54,516 nucleotides of DNA from Burkholderiales bacterium (GCA_025352105.1 JANXUB010000093.1:1-54516); one strand, 5' to 3'; numbered from the stretch's first letter, positions 38,527 through 52,962 are shown. Notes: generated from the letters alone by a model not told the origin. Numbers and translations: made by a program.

Positions 38527-40138
38527 GTGCAGCTCACAGTCTGGACATACGAAGGCCCGCCGCACGTGGGAGCGATGCGCGTCGCGACAGCGATGAAGGA
38601 CGTGCACTACGTATTGCACGCTCCGCAAGGCGACACCTACGCTGATCTCCTGTTCACCATGATTGAGCGCCGCAGCGCTCGGCCTCCGGTCACCTACACA
38701 ACGTTTCAGGCGCGCGACCTGGGTAGCGATACCGCCGAGTTGTTCAAGATGGCAGCGCGCGAAGCGTACGAGCGCTTTCAGCCAAAAGCGATGCTGGTTG
38801 GAGCTTCCTGTACCGCAGAATTGATTCAAGACGATCCGGGCGGTTTGGCGCTGGCGCTTAACTTGCCTATTCCGGTGGTGCCGTTGGAATTGCCCTCGTA
38901 CCAGAAGAAAGAAAACTGGGGTGCGGCAGAAACGTTCTATCAAATCGTGCGCAAGCTCGCGAAACCCAGAGCCGTACCGAAAGAAGCAACCGCAAAACCG
39001 TCGTGCAACATTCTGGGCCCAAGCGCATTGGGTTTCCGTCATCGCGATGATGTTCGCGAAATAACGGGGCTGCTCGAGCGCCTTGGCGTTACTGTAAATG
39101 TTGTCGCACCGTTAGGGGCATCGCCCGATGACATCGCGCGACTCTCGGAGGCTGATTTCAATGTCGTGCTGTATCCCGAAATCGGAATGCAAGCTGCATC
39201 TTGGCTCACAAAAAATTTCTCACAGCCTTCAACAAAAACAATTCCGCTAGGGATGCGTGCTACCCGCGAGTTCGTCGCAGAAGTCGCGGCTCTGGCAAAA
39301 ATTGATGCGGCTGAATTTCTCAATACGGCAGAGGCCGACACTGCCCGCGCGCCCTGGTACGCCAAATCCGTCGATTCGACCTACCTGACGGGAAAGCGCG
39401 TATTCGTATTCGGCGACGCGACCCATGCGATCGCCGCGGCCCGCGTCGCACACGAGGAAATGGGTTTCAAAGTCGTAGGCATCGGCACCTACAGTCGTGA
39501 ATTCGCGCGCGAAATTCGTGAGGCGTCAAAGCGATACGACGTAGAAGCGCTCATCACTGACGACTACCTCGACGTAGAGGCAAAGGTTCAAGAGTTGCAA
39601 CCTGAACTGGTTCTTGGCACGCAGATGGAGCGTCATATCGCCAAGCGGCTGGGTATTCCTTGCGCGGTGATTTCTGCTCCTGTCCACGTTCAGGACTATC
39701 CCGCACGGTACTCGCCGCAAATGGGCTTTGAAGGTGCGAACGTGCTGTTCGACACTTGGGTTCATCCGTTGATGATGGGCCTTGAAGAGCATCTGCTCGG
39801 CATGTTCCGGGGTGACTTTGAATTTCACGGCGAATCCGGGCCTTCGCATCTGGGCCATGCGACACCGGCACCGTTGCCAAGCTCGGAGGTGGCAATGGCA
39901 CACGCAGCCGCTGTGGAAGCAGAAATCGCAATTGCGACGGCTCAATTGGTGCCGCCGGAGTCGTTCGAAGTGACGGCTGTCCCCCCGCCAGTAAAGCCCT
40001 CGGGGCCCGCTACGTGGGACGCCGTCGCAGAACGTGAGCTGGCAAAAATACCTTTTTTTGTTCGAGGGAAAGCCCGGCGCAACACCGAACGCTACGCGGC
40101 AGAACATTCCATTGACCTGATTACCTTGGAGACCCTGT

Positions 40139-40167
<29 letters not shown>
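38527..40167 (+). CDS. bchB: Light-independent protochlorophyllide reductase subunit B
   Basis: 546-residue partner of BchN. It starts [20 protein letters not shown], has the aspartate cluster ligand region (ALYAD-type, here [15 protein letters not shown]), [17 protein letters not shown], and the C-terminal [23 protein letters not shown] stretch (here [18 protein letters not shown]) typical for BchB. GTG start at 38527 with GGGAG upstream; the longer frame lies in bchN. Its last 29 bases overlap bchH. Confidence 0.96.
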
Positions 40168-44879
<4,712 letters not shown>

Positions 44880-44880
<1 letters not shown>

Positions 44881-45611
44881 TGAATCAAAGTAACTCGGTG
44901 GCACTCAATGATTCAAGCGACATGCGCTATCAGGCGCGGCGTGGCGAGATTGAAACGTACTTTGATCGTACGGCCGTCGACGCTTGGGCACGGTTGACTT
45001 CGACTGCGCCGGTCGGTCGCGTGCGCGCTACCGTTCGTGCTGGTCGCGACACGATGCGGGCAACCTTGCTGTCATGGTTGCCTGAGGACTTGAGCGGTCT
45101 TCGCGTGCTCGATGCTGGCTGCGGCACCGGCGCGCTTGCGGTCGAAGCGGCGCGGCGCGGCGCGCATGTCGTGGCGATTGATCTTTCGCCGACGCTAGTC
45201 AATCTCGCAGCTGAGCGCATGCCTGAAGATTTGAAAGGCCGTGTCGATTGGCATTCCGGGGATATGCTGGATGTGAAGCTTGGCGAGTTTGATCATGTGG
45301 TGTGTATGGACTCCGTCATCCACTATCAAACGGCGGACGCGGTGAAGGCGCTCGCAACGCTAGCCGAACGTACCTCTCGCTCAATCGCATTCACTATCGC
45401 GCCCGGAAACGTGGCGCTGAACGCGATGTTGAAGATCGGTCAGCTCTTTCCGCGTGGTGACCGTTCGCCGTCCATCGTGCCGACGTCGCCTGTTGAATTG
45501 GGCCGCAAGTTAATGGCCTGCGAATCATTTTCAGGCTGGAACGTGGAGCGCAGCCAACGCGTCAGCAGCGGCTTTTATAAATCTCACGCACTGGAGCTGG
45601 TGGCACCATGA
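44880..45611 (+). CDS. bchM: Magnesium-protoporphyrin O-methyltransferase
   Basis: 243-residue SAM enzyme that methylates the C13 propionate of Mg-protoporphyrin IX, preparing the substrate of AcsF. It shows YFDRTAVDAWARLTSTAPVG, the SAM loop VLDAGCGTGALAVEAARRGA and the family IAFTIAPGNVALNAMLKIGQLFPR stretch (trimmed), a BchM hallmark. ATG at 44880, one base overlap with bchL; the stop overlaps lhaA (ATGA). Confidence 0.96.
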
Positions 45612-47056
45612 ACGTCGCTCGCGCGCAGGCCTTGATGTTGCAACAGTGGCGCAAAATTGGCCCACAGTTTCTTCCGTTCGCCGATGCGGCAACGAAAGAT
45701 TTGCCGCTTGCACGCCTGTTGCGTTTATCGTTGTTTCAGGTCACCGTCGGCATGGCGACAGGACTCCTCGTCGGCACGCTGAACCGAGTCATGATTGTCG
45801 AGCTGAAAGTGTCGGCTGCGTTGGTCGCGGCGATGATTGCGCTGCCGCTCTTGTTTTCTCCATTCCGCGCGCTGGTGGGATTTCGCTCTGACACGCATCG
45901 TTCCGCTTTCGGCTGGCGGCGGGTTCCGTTCCTTTGGCTCGGAACGATGGTGCAGTTCTCAGGCTTTGCCATCATGCCGTTCGCTTTGCTGTTGCTATCT
46001 GGTGATCATCAATCGCCGATGTGGTACGGACACGTCGGCGGGGCGTTGGCCTTCCTCCTCGTCGGTATAGGCATGCAAGTGACGCAGACGGCGGGCCTTG
46101 CCCTCGCGACCGATTTGGCCACGGAAGAAACGCGGCCACGTGTGGTTTCGCTGATGTACGTGATGCTGCTGTTCGGTACGCTACTCGGCAGTTTGGCGTT
46201 CGGATATTTGCTGCAAGGGTTCACTCCGTTGCGCCTGATTCAGGTCGTACAAGGTGCCGGGCTCCTAACGTTTCTGTTGAACGCTACCGCACTCTGGAAA
46301 CAGGAAGCGCGCCAACCTGAACGGGCCGCGCAGCAAAGAGCCGCGAAGGAGCCTCGCGCAAGTTTTAAGTCCTCTTGGGCCGCGTTCACCGGGCATGGCA
46401 AGACACGTCGCTTTTTGCTCGCCGTCTTTCTGGGTAGCGCAGCATTCAGCATGCAAGACATCATTCTGGAGCCCTACGGCGCGGAGGTTCTGGGCCTGTC
46501 AGTAAGCGCCACCACACTGTTGACGGCATTCACAGCGGCGGGCGCGTTGGCGAGCTTCATGCTGTCGGCAAAACTACTTCGCAGCGGGACGGATCCGTTC
46601 CGCCTGTGTGCGTTCGGTTTGATGATTGGAGTTCTTGCCTTTTCTTTCGTTATTTTTTCTGCGCCCCTGCAATCATCGTTTTTGTTTCGTTTAGGCGCGA
46701 TGCTGGTCGGATTGGGTGGCGGCTTCTTCGCCATCGGCACTTTGACCGCTGCAATGAGCATGGATAACAAGGCAGAGGCTGGGCTCACGTTAGGAGCATG
46801 GGGTGCCGTTCAGGCCACTGGCACCGGTCTCGCCATCGCTGCTGGCGGTGTACTTCGCGACACCGTCGCGTACCTTGGACAACTTGGTCTGCTTGGCGAT
46901 GTTATGAGTGCGCCAGCAGCCAGTTATAGCGTTGTGTATCACATCGAAATTGGCTTGATTTTCCTGACCCTTGTCGTGCTGGGCCCACTTGTGCGGCGCA
47001 TCACGGCGAACAAGCCTGCCGGCACCTCTTTTGGTCTGGCCGAGTTTCCAAAGTAG
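45608..47056 (+). CDS. lhaA: LH1 assembly protein LhaA (PucC/BCD-family carrier)
   Basis: 482-residue membrane protein with twelve predicted helices of the bacteriochlorophyll delivery branch of the major facilitator superfamily. Signature pieces are LRLSLFQVTVGMATGLLVGT, LNRVMIVEL, SPFRALVGFRSDTHRSAFGW and QDIILEPYGAEVLGLSV. It is thought to bring bacteriochlorophyll or pigment-loaded antenna chains to the growing RC-LH1 core. It stands between bchM (ATGA overlap) and puhA (49 bp gap), the usual lhaA place, so lhaA is favoured over pucC. Confidence 0.93.
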   Translation: MNVARAQALMLQQWRKIGPQFLPFADAATKDLPLARLLRLSLFQVTVGMATGLLVGTLNRVMIVELKVSAALVAAMIALPLLFSPFRALVGFRSDTHRSAFGWRRVPFLWLGTMVQFSGFAIMPFALLLLSGDHQSPMWYGHVGGALAFLLVGIGMQVTQTAGLALATDLATEETRPRVVSLMYVMLLFGTLLGSLAFGYLLQGFTPLRLIQVVQGAGLLTFLLNATALWKQEARQPERAAQQRAAKEPRASFKSSWAAFTGHGKTRRFLLAVFLGSAAFSMQDIILEPYGAEVLGLSVSATTLLTAFTAAGALASFMLSAKLLRSGTDPFRLCAFGLMIGVLAFSFVIFSAPLQSSFLFRLGAMLVGLGGGFFAIGTLTAAMSMDNKAEAGLTLGAWGAVQATGTGLAIAAGGVLRDTVAYLGQLGLLGDVMSAPAASYSVVYHIEIGLIFLTLVVLGPLVRRITANKPAGTSFGLAEFPK

Positions 47057-47105
47057 TCCACCGCATGATTCACATTTTCACTTACACCACAAGGAGGTAC
47101 ACGCT

Positions 47106-47873
47106 ATGAAAGGCGCACTCGGTTCATACATTGATATCGCACAGGTGATGCTCTACCTGTTCTGGATTTTTTTTGCAGGGTTGATTTATTACTTGCATCG
47201 CGAAAACAAGCGAGAGGGCTATCCGCTCGAGCATGACGGCCCGAGCAGGAAGATTGTGCAAGGCTGGCCAGCTGTGCCAAAAGCAAAAACCTATCTGCTA
47301 CGCGACGGCACGACACGCAGCGCGCCTCCGGAGAACAGTGTGGAGCCGCCGCTCAACGCGTCCGCGGTGGGCCGCTCGCTCGGTACGCCTATGGATCCGC
47401 ACGGCGACGCCATGCTTGCCGCTGTCGGCCCCGGCTCATACGCTATGCGTGCCGATGTTCCCGACCTGACCTTTGATGGTCACCCCAAACTCGTACCCTT
47501 GCGCGTTGCAACCGACTACCACCTGGAAACCGCTGATCCCGATCCACGGGGAATGCCGGTGTTTGGTGCGGATGGCGAAGTCGGCGGCACCGTAAAAGAC
47601 GTGTGGGTTGATCGTTCTGAATACATCCTGCGCTACATCGAACTCGAAGTAAAAGCGGCAGACGGTCCGGCGCGTGTTTTGTTACCGATGACCGTTGCAC
47701 GAATTCAGAACGGGCGCGTCACGGTAAATTCGATTTATGGCCAACATTTTGTTAACGTTCCGCGCACTAAAAGCGCCGATTCCATCACGCTGCTTGAAGA
47801 AGAGAAAGTCATGGCCTACTACGGCGGCGGCAATCTCTATGCGCATCCCTCACGTCAGGAACCTTTGGCATGA
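47106..47873 (+). CDS. puhA: Photosynthetic reaction centre H subunit
   Basis: 255-residue subunit that caps the reaction centre on the cytoplasmic side and guides protons to the secondary quinone. One N-terminal helix (IDIAQVMLYLFWIFFAGLIYYL region) is followed by RENKREGYPLE, then the beta-barrel domain with DPRGMPVFGADGEVGGTVKD and VWVDRSEYILRYIELEV. Its ATG at 47106 follows a strong AAGGAGG; the longer frame overlaps lhaA. Stop overlaps puhB. Confidence 0.97.
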   Translation: MKGALGSYIDIAQVMLYLFWIFFAGLIYYLHRENKREGYPLEHDGPSRKIVQGWPAVPKAKTYLLRDGTTRSAPPENSVEPPLNASAVGRSLGTPMDPHGDAMLAAVGPGSYAMRADVPDLTFDGHPKLVPLRVATDYHLETADPDPRGMPVFGADGEVGGTVKDVWVDRSEYILRYIELEVKAADGPARVLLPMTVARIQNGRVTVNSIYGQHFVNVPRTKSADSITLLEEEKVMAYYGGGNLYAHPSRQEPLA

Positions 47874-48550
47874 TGTACGTTGCACCAGAGCATGAGTTTG
47901 AGGCAGTGCACGGGCTACCCGCCGCGCTGCCCGCCGGAGAAAACATCATTTGGCAAGGCTCACCGGACGTGTCTTCCTTTGCACGCAACGCATTTCACAT
48001 TCGTGCGTTAGCCGGTTACTTCGCCTTGCTTCTGGTGCTGCGTGGTGTGTTCGCAATAGCCGACGGCGCGAACTACAGCGAAGCACTGCGCTCTGTTGCG
48101 CCACTATTCGCACTAGCGCTTGTGGGGCTTGGCCTCGTATGGCTGCTCGCATATCTCGCTTCGCGTGCTGCGGTTTACACACTGACGGATCGCCGCATTG
48201 TCATGCGCATTGGTATCGTGCTGAGCGTCACGTTCAATCTGCCCTTGACGACCCTGACTGCTGCCGGATTAAAAATCAACAGCGACGGGACAGGCGACAT
48301 TCCGCTGTCACTTCAAAGCGAATTCAACATCGCGTACCTGCATTTGTGGCCACATGCACGGCCGTGGCAACTTCGAAATACGCAGCCAATGTTGCGCTCG
48401 ATTGCCAATGTGGAACGCGTGGCTGCGCTTCTGACGAAAGCGACGCTGGCGCTACAACCCGCCGTGAAGGCGAGCGACCGGTCAAGCAGCGATAGGCTCA
48501 ACCAACCCTCGTCCGCCGTGCGAACAGGCGGGCTGGCAAACGCCTCCTAG
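47870..48550 (+). CDS. puhB: RC-LH1 assembly protein PuhB
   Basis: 226-residue membrane protein with an N-terminal GLPAALPAGENIIWQGSPD segment, two to three membrane helices (AGYFALLLVLRGVFAIA and LFALALVGLGLVWLLAYLAS), then a bacterial PH-like region starting AVYTLTDRRIVMRIGIVLS. PuhB assists reaction-centre assembly in Rhodobacter. ATGA overlap with puhA. The last 40 residues are polar and low in conservation. Confidence 0.93.
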   Translation: MMYVAPEHEFEAVHGLPAALPAGENIIWQGSPDVSSFARNAFHIRALAGYFALLLVLRGVFAIADGANYSEALRSVAPLFALALVGLGLVWLLAYLASRAAVYTLTDRRIVMRIGIVLSVTFNLPLTTLTAAGLKINSDGTGDIPLSLQSEFNIAYLHLWPHARPWQLRNTQPMLRSIANVERVAALLTKATLALQPAVKASDRSSSDRLNQPSSAVRTGGLANAS

Positions 48551-48586
48551 TCGACTCAATTTAGGTTTTCACCAGCGAGTTTAGTG

Positions 48587-49084
48587 ATGCAAACAACGAC
48601 CGCGCCCGCTCGGCCGACCTCTTCGATGACAGCCCCACTGGTCGCAATCGCCGTGGTGGTACTGGGCACCATGGCCTATGTTTTTTTGAAGCCGGAACGA
48701 GGCGTCGACGTGCCAACTACGATTGCAGGATCAAAGGTGGCGGTGGTGACAACCCGAGACATTCGATTCGAAGATCAACTTGACGGTGGCATCGAAGTGC
48801 GCGACGCTAACACCAATGCAGTGATCGAGAGGGTCGCACCAGAAACCAACGGATTTATGCGCGGCGCCGTGCGCAGTCTGGTGCGTGAGCGCAAACGATC
48901 CAACATCGGTGCAGACAAACCTTTTTCAATCGTCGCGTTGGCCGATGCTCGCCTTGTGCTTCGGGACAACGTGACGGATCACGAAATTGACCTCGCATCG
49001 TTTGGCTCGACCAACGCCGAGGTATTTTCCAAATTGTTAAGTAAACAAGAAACTGCAACCACAATGAGTAAGGCAGCTCCATGA
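48587..49084 (+). CDS. puhC: Photosynthetic complex assembly protein PuhC
   Basis: 165-residue protein with one N-terminal membrane helix (APLVAIAVVVLGTMAYVFL) and a periplasmic domain containing TTRDIRFEDQLDGGIEVRDA, NGFMRGAVRSLVRERKRSNI and the DARLVLRDNVTDHEIDLASFG segment (ends trimmed). PuhC helps organise RC-LH1 in Rhodobacter. ATG at 48587 is used; a GTG at 48584 is adjacent. Stop overlaps the next gene (ATGA). Confidence 0.92.
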   Translation: MQTTTAPARPTSSMTAPLVAIAVVVLGTMAYVFLKPERGVDVPTTIAGSKVAVVTTRDIRFEDQLDGGIEVRDANTNAVIERVAPETNGFMRGAVRSLVRERKRSNIGADKPFSIVALADARLVLRDNVTDHEIDLASFGSTNAEVFSKLLSKQETATTMSKAAP

Positions 49085-49455
49085 GCGCATCGCTTCTCGC
49101 CCCACCGCGCTCCAGCGTCGTTTCAGAAAACGCTTCATGGCTGGGACGTTCGGTGACCGTTCCATGCACGGTCGAACTCAGCAACACCGCCGAGACACTG
49201 CATGCTCACGTAGAGCTTGATGGCATTGAAGTGGGTCCCGGCGACGAAGTCTTGGTGCACGACGCTCCATTCATCGTTGCCTTCGGTGAGCACACGGTGT
49301 ATCACCGCAGCGCCACTGTATCCAAAGCGTCTTGGTTCGCGCGAATCTGGACTCGCATGTGTTCGCGCTTTGAATTGACGGCACTCTATGAGGTGAGTTT
49401 CTCACCGGATCGACTGTGCCAATCCCATAATTTTTCCCGGAGCCGTAAGCCATGA
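49081..49455 (+). CDS. Conserved photosynthesis-cluster protein between puhC and acsF
   Basis: 124-residue protein without membrane segment or known catalytic motif. A central part ([20 protein letters not shown], then [13 protein letters not shown]) looks like a small beta-rich fold. Genes of this kind lie between puhC and acsF in other AcsF-containing proteobacterial clusters, but the function is not known to me. Overlaps of four bases on both sides (with puhC and acsF) tie its translation to both neighbours. A link to the aerobic cyclase step or to assembly is plausible but only from context. Confidence 0.8.
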   Translation: MSASLLAPPRSSVVSENASWLGRSVTVPCTVELSNTAETLHAHVELDGIEVGPGDEVLVHDAPFIVAFGEHTVYHRSATVSKASWFARIWTRMCSRFELTALYEVSFSPDRLCQSHNFSRSRKP

Positions 49456-50525
49456 GCGTCCTTGAAATTGAAGCTGCGCCCTCCAATACGCATGAGGCCA
49501 CCGAGCGAGCGCAGACGAACACGTTACTGTCACCTCGCTTCTACACGACGGACTTCGATGCAATGGATCGCATCGACATTTCGCTCGTGCGCGCCGAATG
49601 GGACGCGCTGATGGAAGAATTTCGGCTTGATCTAAATCGTGGACACTTCGTGCGGCCTGCCGATATGGATCGTGACTTTTCGGAACTGCCGGAAGGTCTG
49701 TATCGCGAGTTCGTCGATTTCATGATCAGCTCGGTGACCGCTGAATTCTCGGGCTGCGTGCTTTACGCAGAAATCAAGCGTCGCGTAAAAAATCCCGAAA
49801 TGCGAAAACTCTTTGGCTATATGAGCCGCGACGAGTCGCGCCATGCTGGCTTCATAAATCAGTGGCTTAAAGATTTCGGTATCGGCGTGGATTTGGGGTT
49901 CCTGACAAAGGCCAAAAAGTACACCTTCTTTCGTCCCAAGTTCATCTTTTACGCGACCTATCTTTCCGAGAAAATCGGCTACGCTCGCTACATCACCATC
50001 TTCCGCCAAATTGAGCGTCATCCGGAGCTGTGCTTCCACCCGATTTTCAAGTGGTTTGACCTGTGGTGCAACGACGAGTTTCGTCATGGCGAGGCGTTCA
50101 CACTGTTGATGCGCTCGGATCCCAAATTGCTTCGCGGCGCGAATGTCTACTGGATTCGCTTCTTCCTGCTTGCCGTATACGCAACGATGTACGTGCGAGA
50201 CCATGCACGTGTCGAGTTTCATAAAGCACTCAACGTCACGCCGAGCGATTACGATTTCACGGTGTTCCGCATCACCAATGAGATCACCAAACAGGTGTTC
50301 CCGGTGACACTCAATCTAGACGACCCACGTTTCCGCGCGGGCCTTGAGCGCATGCGCGTGTTGGCGCTCGCCATTGACGCTGCAAAAACGCGTGGCGGTG
50401 TCATCGGCGGGCTCAAGCGGTTAGGCCTTGGCGCATGTGCCGCAGCCACTTTCGTTCGGCTCTATTTACTACCCACGAACTCGCATACGCTGCCTGTCGA
50501 TATGCGACTTCAGCCTACCTGGTAG
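49452..50525 (+). CDS. acsF: Aerobic Mg-protoporphyrin IX monomethyl ester cyclase
   Basis: 357-residue diiron enzyme that makes ring E of bacteriochlorophyll using O2. The iron-ligating motifs are visible: [13 protein letters not shown] and [14 protein letters not shown] ahead of [17 protein letters not shown], and [17 protein letters not shown]. It is the oxygen-dependent form; no anaerobic bchE is present in the window, so pigment synthesis from this cluster alone needs some oxygen. It is coupled upstream by ATGA and followed by puhE after 24 bp. Confidence 0.97.
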   Translation: MSVLEIEAAPSNTHEATERAQTNTLLSPRFYTTDFDAMDRIDISLVRAEWDALMEEFRLDLNRGHFVRPADMDRDFSELPEGLYREFVDFMISSVTAEFSGCVLYAEIKRRVKNPEMRKLFGYMSRDESRHAGFINQWLKDFGIGVDLGFLTKAKKYTFFRPKFIFYATYLSEKIGYARYITIFRQIERHPELCFHPIFKWFDLWCNDEFRHGEAFTLLMRSDPKLLRGANVYWIRFFLLAVYATMYVRDHARVEFHKALNVTPSDYDFTVFRITNEITKQVFPVTLNLDDPRFRAGLERMRVLALAIDAAKTRGGVIGGLKRLGLGACAAATFVRLYLLPTNSHTLPVDMRLQPTW

Positions 50526-50549
50526 ACAGCACCGGTCGACATAAATCAC

Positions 50550-51338
50550 ATGGAAATACTCGCTGCCGTTGCCTGCGCTGCCCTCCTTTGGTGGTTTCTC
50601 ACCGGCGTGATTTTTTTTCTCGACGGGCTGCACAAGCGAACCCACCTTTGGAGCCTCGGCGCTGCAACGCTGGTTGCGACATGCAGCCTGATTGGTCTCA
50701 TGCTGGCGAGCAGAAGTGCGACCGTTGGCAGCGCATACGCCGCATTCGCGTTCACGCTCTTGATCTGGGGCTGGCAGGAGATGCTTTTCCTGATGGGCGG
50801 TGTCGCTGGTCCGTCCCGTCAAAGCTGTCCGCCCAATGCCTCAGAACGCCAGCGATTCACACTCGCGACCCGCGCCGTCATTTATCACGAGCTGGCCTTG
50901 CTGGGCGGCGGCCTGCTGCTGCTCGCGTTTACGTGGGGTGCAGTCAATCACGTCGGTGGCTACACCTACCTCGTGCTGTGGATAATGCGGCTTTCGGCAA
51001 AGTTGAATCTGTTCTTCGGTGTTCGCAACACTTACTCACACTTTCTGCCGCCGCACATGGCTTATCTCGGTACTTACTTCAGGCAGACCAATTCGATTGG
51101 CAAGTTTTTTACAGTGAGCGTCGCGCTGGCGACTGCGGCCGCCGTCACGGTCTGGGTGGCGATAGGCAACGCTAGGCTGTCGGCGTTCGAAACGACCGGC
51201 ATGGTACTGGTCGCAACGCTGCTGACGCTCGCAGTGCTTGAACATCTGTTTCTGATCGCTCCCCGTTCGGTCGAGGCCTTATGGTCACCCGCGCTCGGGC
51301 ACCGGGCAGAGGCAGCCTCGCCGAATCTCAAATCGTAA
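50550..51338 (+). CDS. puhE: Photosynthetic complex assembly protein PuhE
   Basis: 262-residue membrane protein with seven to eight hydrophobic segments. Recognised from the start WWFLTGVIFFLDGLHKRTH, FTLLIWGWQEMLFLMGGVAG, and the conserved MRLSAKLNLFFGVRNTYSHF and LPPHMAYLGTYFRQ blocks. PuhE affects bacteriochlorophyll supply and reaction-centre assembly in Rhodobacter. It closes the bchF to puhE operon; no strong terminator is obvious after it. Confidence 0.93.
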   Translation: MEILAAVACAALLWWFLTGVIFFLDGLHKRTHLWSLGAATLVATCSLIGLMLASRSATVGSAYAAFAFTLLIWGWQEMLFLMGGVAGPSRQSCPPNASERQRFTLATRAVIYHELALLGGGLLLLAFTWGAVNHVGGYTYLVLWIMRLSAKLNLFFGVRNTYSHFLPPHMAYLGTYFRQTNSIGKFFTVSVALATAAAVTVWVAIGNARLSAFETTGMVLVATLLTLAVLEHLFLIAPRSVEALWSPALGHRAEAASPNLKS

Positions 51339-51449
51339 TTCGTTGCCGACAACGATTTTCTCGACTTATGCGTTGTCTCAGCGATTGCTGACGACTAATA
51401 TTCAATACATCGCGCAAGCTTTTTTACAACCAACTCTGGAGTGCTCCAC

Positions 51450-51887
51450 ATGGCCATCGAAACCCGCCGTCGTTTCATAAAAATCATCCCGTTCGTGGGC
51501 GTCGGTTTTCTCGCCGCTTGTTCTGAAAAGCCGAAGGCCGCTGCTGAAGCTGCTCCCGCGCCCGCTCCTGCGCCTGCCCCAGCACCAGCAGCACCGCCAA
51601 CGGCTCCCGTAGCAGCTCCGGCCGCAGCCGCAGCCCCTGCCCCCGCTGCGGGCTCACTGCCCATGGTCGCAGCCGACGATCCGACCGCCGCTTCATTGGG
51701 ATACTCATCCGACGCCACCAAAGTCGACAAAGCCAAATACGCGCAGCACGTCGAGGGCACGAAATGCGGAAATTGCAGTCTGTTTCAGGGCACAGCCGGT
51801 AGCGCCTCAGGCCCATGCCCGTTATTCCCCGGCAAGCAGGTTAGTGCGAACGGCTGGTGCAGCGCTTACGTCAAGAAGGTTGGGTAG
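51450..51887 (+). CDS. High-potential iron-sulfur protein with lipoprotein-type Tat signal
   Basis: 145-residue periplasmic electron carrier. Four cysteines (106, 109, 123, 137) in CGNC, GPCPLFPGK and ANGWCSAY match the single 4Fe-4S site of HiPIPs. The N-terminus has a twin-arginine start (ETRRRFIKIIP) but ends in a lipobox LAAC with C24, followed by an Ala/Pro-rich stretch (about 29-68). A normal HiPIP has a cleavable Tat signal and no such linker. HiPIPs are the usual donors to tetraheme PufC in betaproteobacteria such as Rubrivivax, and its place at the end of the cluster supports that. ATG at 51450 with GGAG upstream; GTG at 51441 is less likely. Confidence 0.93.
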   Translation: MAIETRRRFIKIIPFVGVGFLAACSEKPKAAAEAAPAPAPAPAPAPAAPPTAPVAAPAAAAAPAPAAGSLPMVAADDPTAASLGYSSDATKVDKAKYAQHVEGTKCGNCSLFQGTAGSASGPCPLFPGKQVSANGWCSAYVKKVG

Positions 51888-52155
51888 CAACGCACCAAGT
51901 CTCGGCCAGCCGACGGTTTCAGGTCGCTCTCGAGCGTAAAGAAGGGTCGGCGGGCGGGAGCGTTGTGTCGGTCGCGCACCACACAATCGCGCGATCTGCA
52001 CCCGGAAGCGCTTGCGTTTGACTAACCGCAGGAGGTTCGCGCGTCGGACTGTTCGCATTTGACCCAAATGCGCATTCTGCACATACGTTGTGCTCAGAAA
52101 TCGGCATGAGGTTGGTGCGTTGCGCTGTTCACTTTTGACCCAATCGAGAAGCGAT
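51888..52155. repeat. Intergenic region with two spaced direct repeats
   Basis: No gene is seen. Two related 38-bp units lie at about 52032-52070 and 52109-52146, starting AGGTT and sharing CTGTTC and TTTGACCCAA with a 77-bp period. Their function is unknown. Confidence 0.55.
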
Positions 52156-52242
52156 TGGTACCGAGGGCGGGACTCGAACCCGCACGATGTCACCAACGGT
52201 GGATTTTGAATCCACTGCGTCTACCAATTCCGCCACCCCGGC
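52156..52242 (-). tRNA. tRNA-Leu (anticodon CAA)
   Basis: The minus strand folds into a class II tRNA of 87 nt: acceptor GCCGGGG pairing with CCTCGGT before ACCA, a D arm with the conserved AATTGGTAGACGC segment, an anticodon arm with loop TTCAAAA (anticodon CAA, reading UUG), a long variable arm around GTTGGTGACATC, and a TTCGAGTCC T loop. CCA is encoded. The long variable arm and the sequence identify leucine. Confidence 0.96.
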
Positions 52243-52274
52243 TTTGTGAACAGCTTGAAGAGCGTAGACCTAGA

Positions 52275-52760
52275 TTATAACCAGCGCGCAAGTTCGTTGA
52301 TGTCCTCATCGAGCAGCTCGCCCGCTTCGACCTGTTTCAGGGCGCCATCGCGACCGATCACCCAAATCACGGGCAGGCCTTTGATGTCGCCCAAGACTCG
52401 CTGCCACTCGGGTGTCATCATCGCTGCGTTGAAAGTGTAGCCGCGCGCTTTCATGTATTTCGGGACTTCGGCGGCGTTTTTGTCGACGGACAGCGCGAGC
52501 ACTTCGAGTCCCTTTGATTTATTCGCGCGCAGCAGGGCGTCGAGCTTCGGGTTTTGTACTTTGCAGAACGGGCACCAGGTAGCGAAGCGCTCGATGATGA
52601 GGACTTTGCCGCGCCAGTGATCGGGCTTAAGGACGATACCGTCGATTAGCGTTGTTGAGGGCAGCGTGAGGCGGTCGCCGACGGTTGCGGCTTGGGTCGA
52701 CCTGAATGGCAGCAGCGACGCGCCAAGTGCTTTCAAAACAAAACGACGATTCATCGACAT
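52275..52760 (-). CDS. TlpA-like periplasmic thiol-disulfide protein
   Basis: 161-residue thioredoxin-fold protein. A twin-arginine-like signal (NRRFVLKALGASLLP) is followed by the redox site ATWCPFCKVQNPK (CPFC), then LALSVDKNAAEVPKYMKARG and the cis-proline region IKGLPVIWVIGRDG. Exported TlpA/ResA proteins keep cysteines reduced, for example during cytochrome c maturation or in the Sox system; the neighbour soxB points to the latter but does not prove it. The ATG at 52760 or 52754 is possible. It lies in the same direction as soxB, about 200 bp downstream. Confidence 0.85.
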   Translation of the reverse strand: MSMNRRFVLKALGASLLPFRSTQAATVGDRLTLPSTTLIDGIVLKPDHWRGKVLIIERFATWCPFCKVQNPKLDALLRANKSKGLEVLALSVDKNAAEVPKYMKARGYTFNAAMMTPEWQRVLGDIKGLPVIWVIGRDGALKQVEAGELLDEDINELARWL

Positions 52761-52781
52761 CAGCTCGGCTATGTTCTAGTT

Positions 52782-52939
52782 CCCTCTCCCGCAGCGCGGG
52801 AGAGGGCGGAGGGTGAGGGCCGTGAATGGGAGTCCAACGGTGAGTTGATCGGATCAACGCTGAAGGGTTCTCTCCACATCACATTGGTGCCAAACGCAAC
52901 CGCCCTCACCCCGACCCTCTCCCGCGCTGCGGGAGAGGG
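52782..52939. repeat. Pair of GC-rich palindromes between tlpA-like gene and soxB
   Basis: Two 25-bp palindromes (CCCTCTCCCGC arms) lie at 52782-52806 and 52915-52939. The sequences next to them are also inverted relative to each other (GAGGGTGAGGG and CCCTCACCCCGACC), so the whole 158-bp region can fold into a large hairpin. Repeats of this kind are common between genes in betaproteobacteria. Confidence 0.75.
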
Positions 52940-52962
52940 GGTAGAACAGGTGACGTTGCTCT

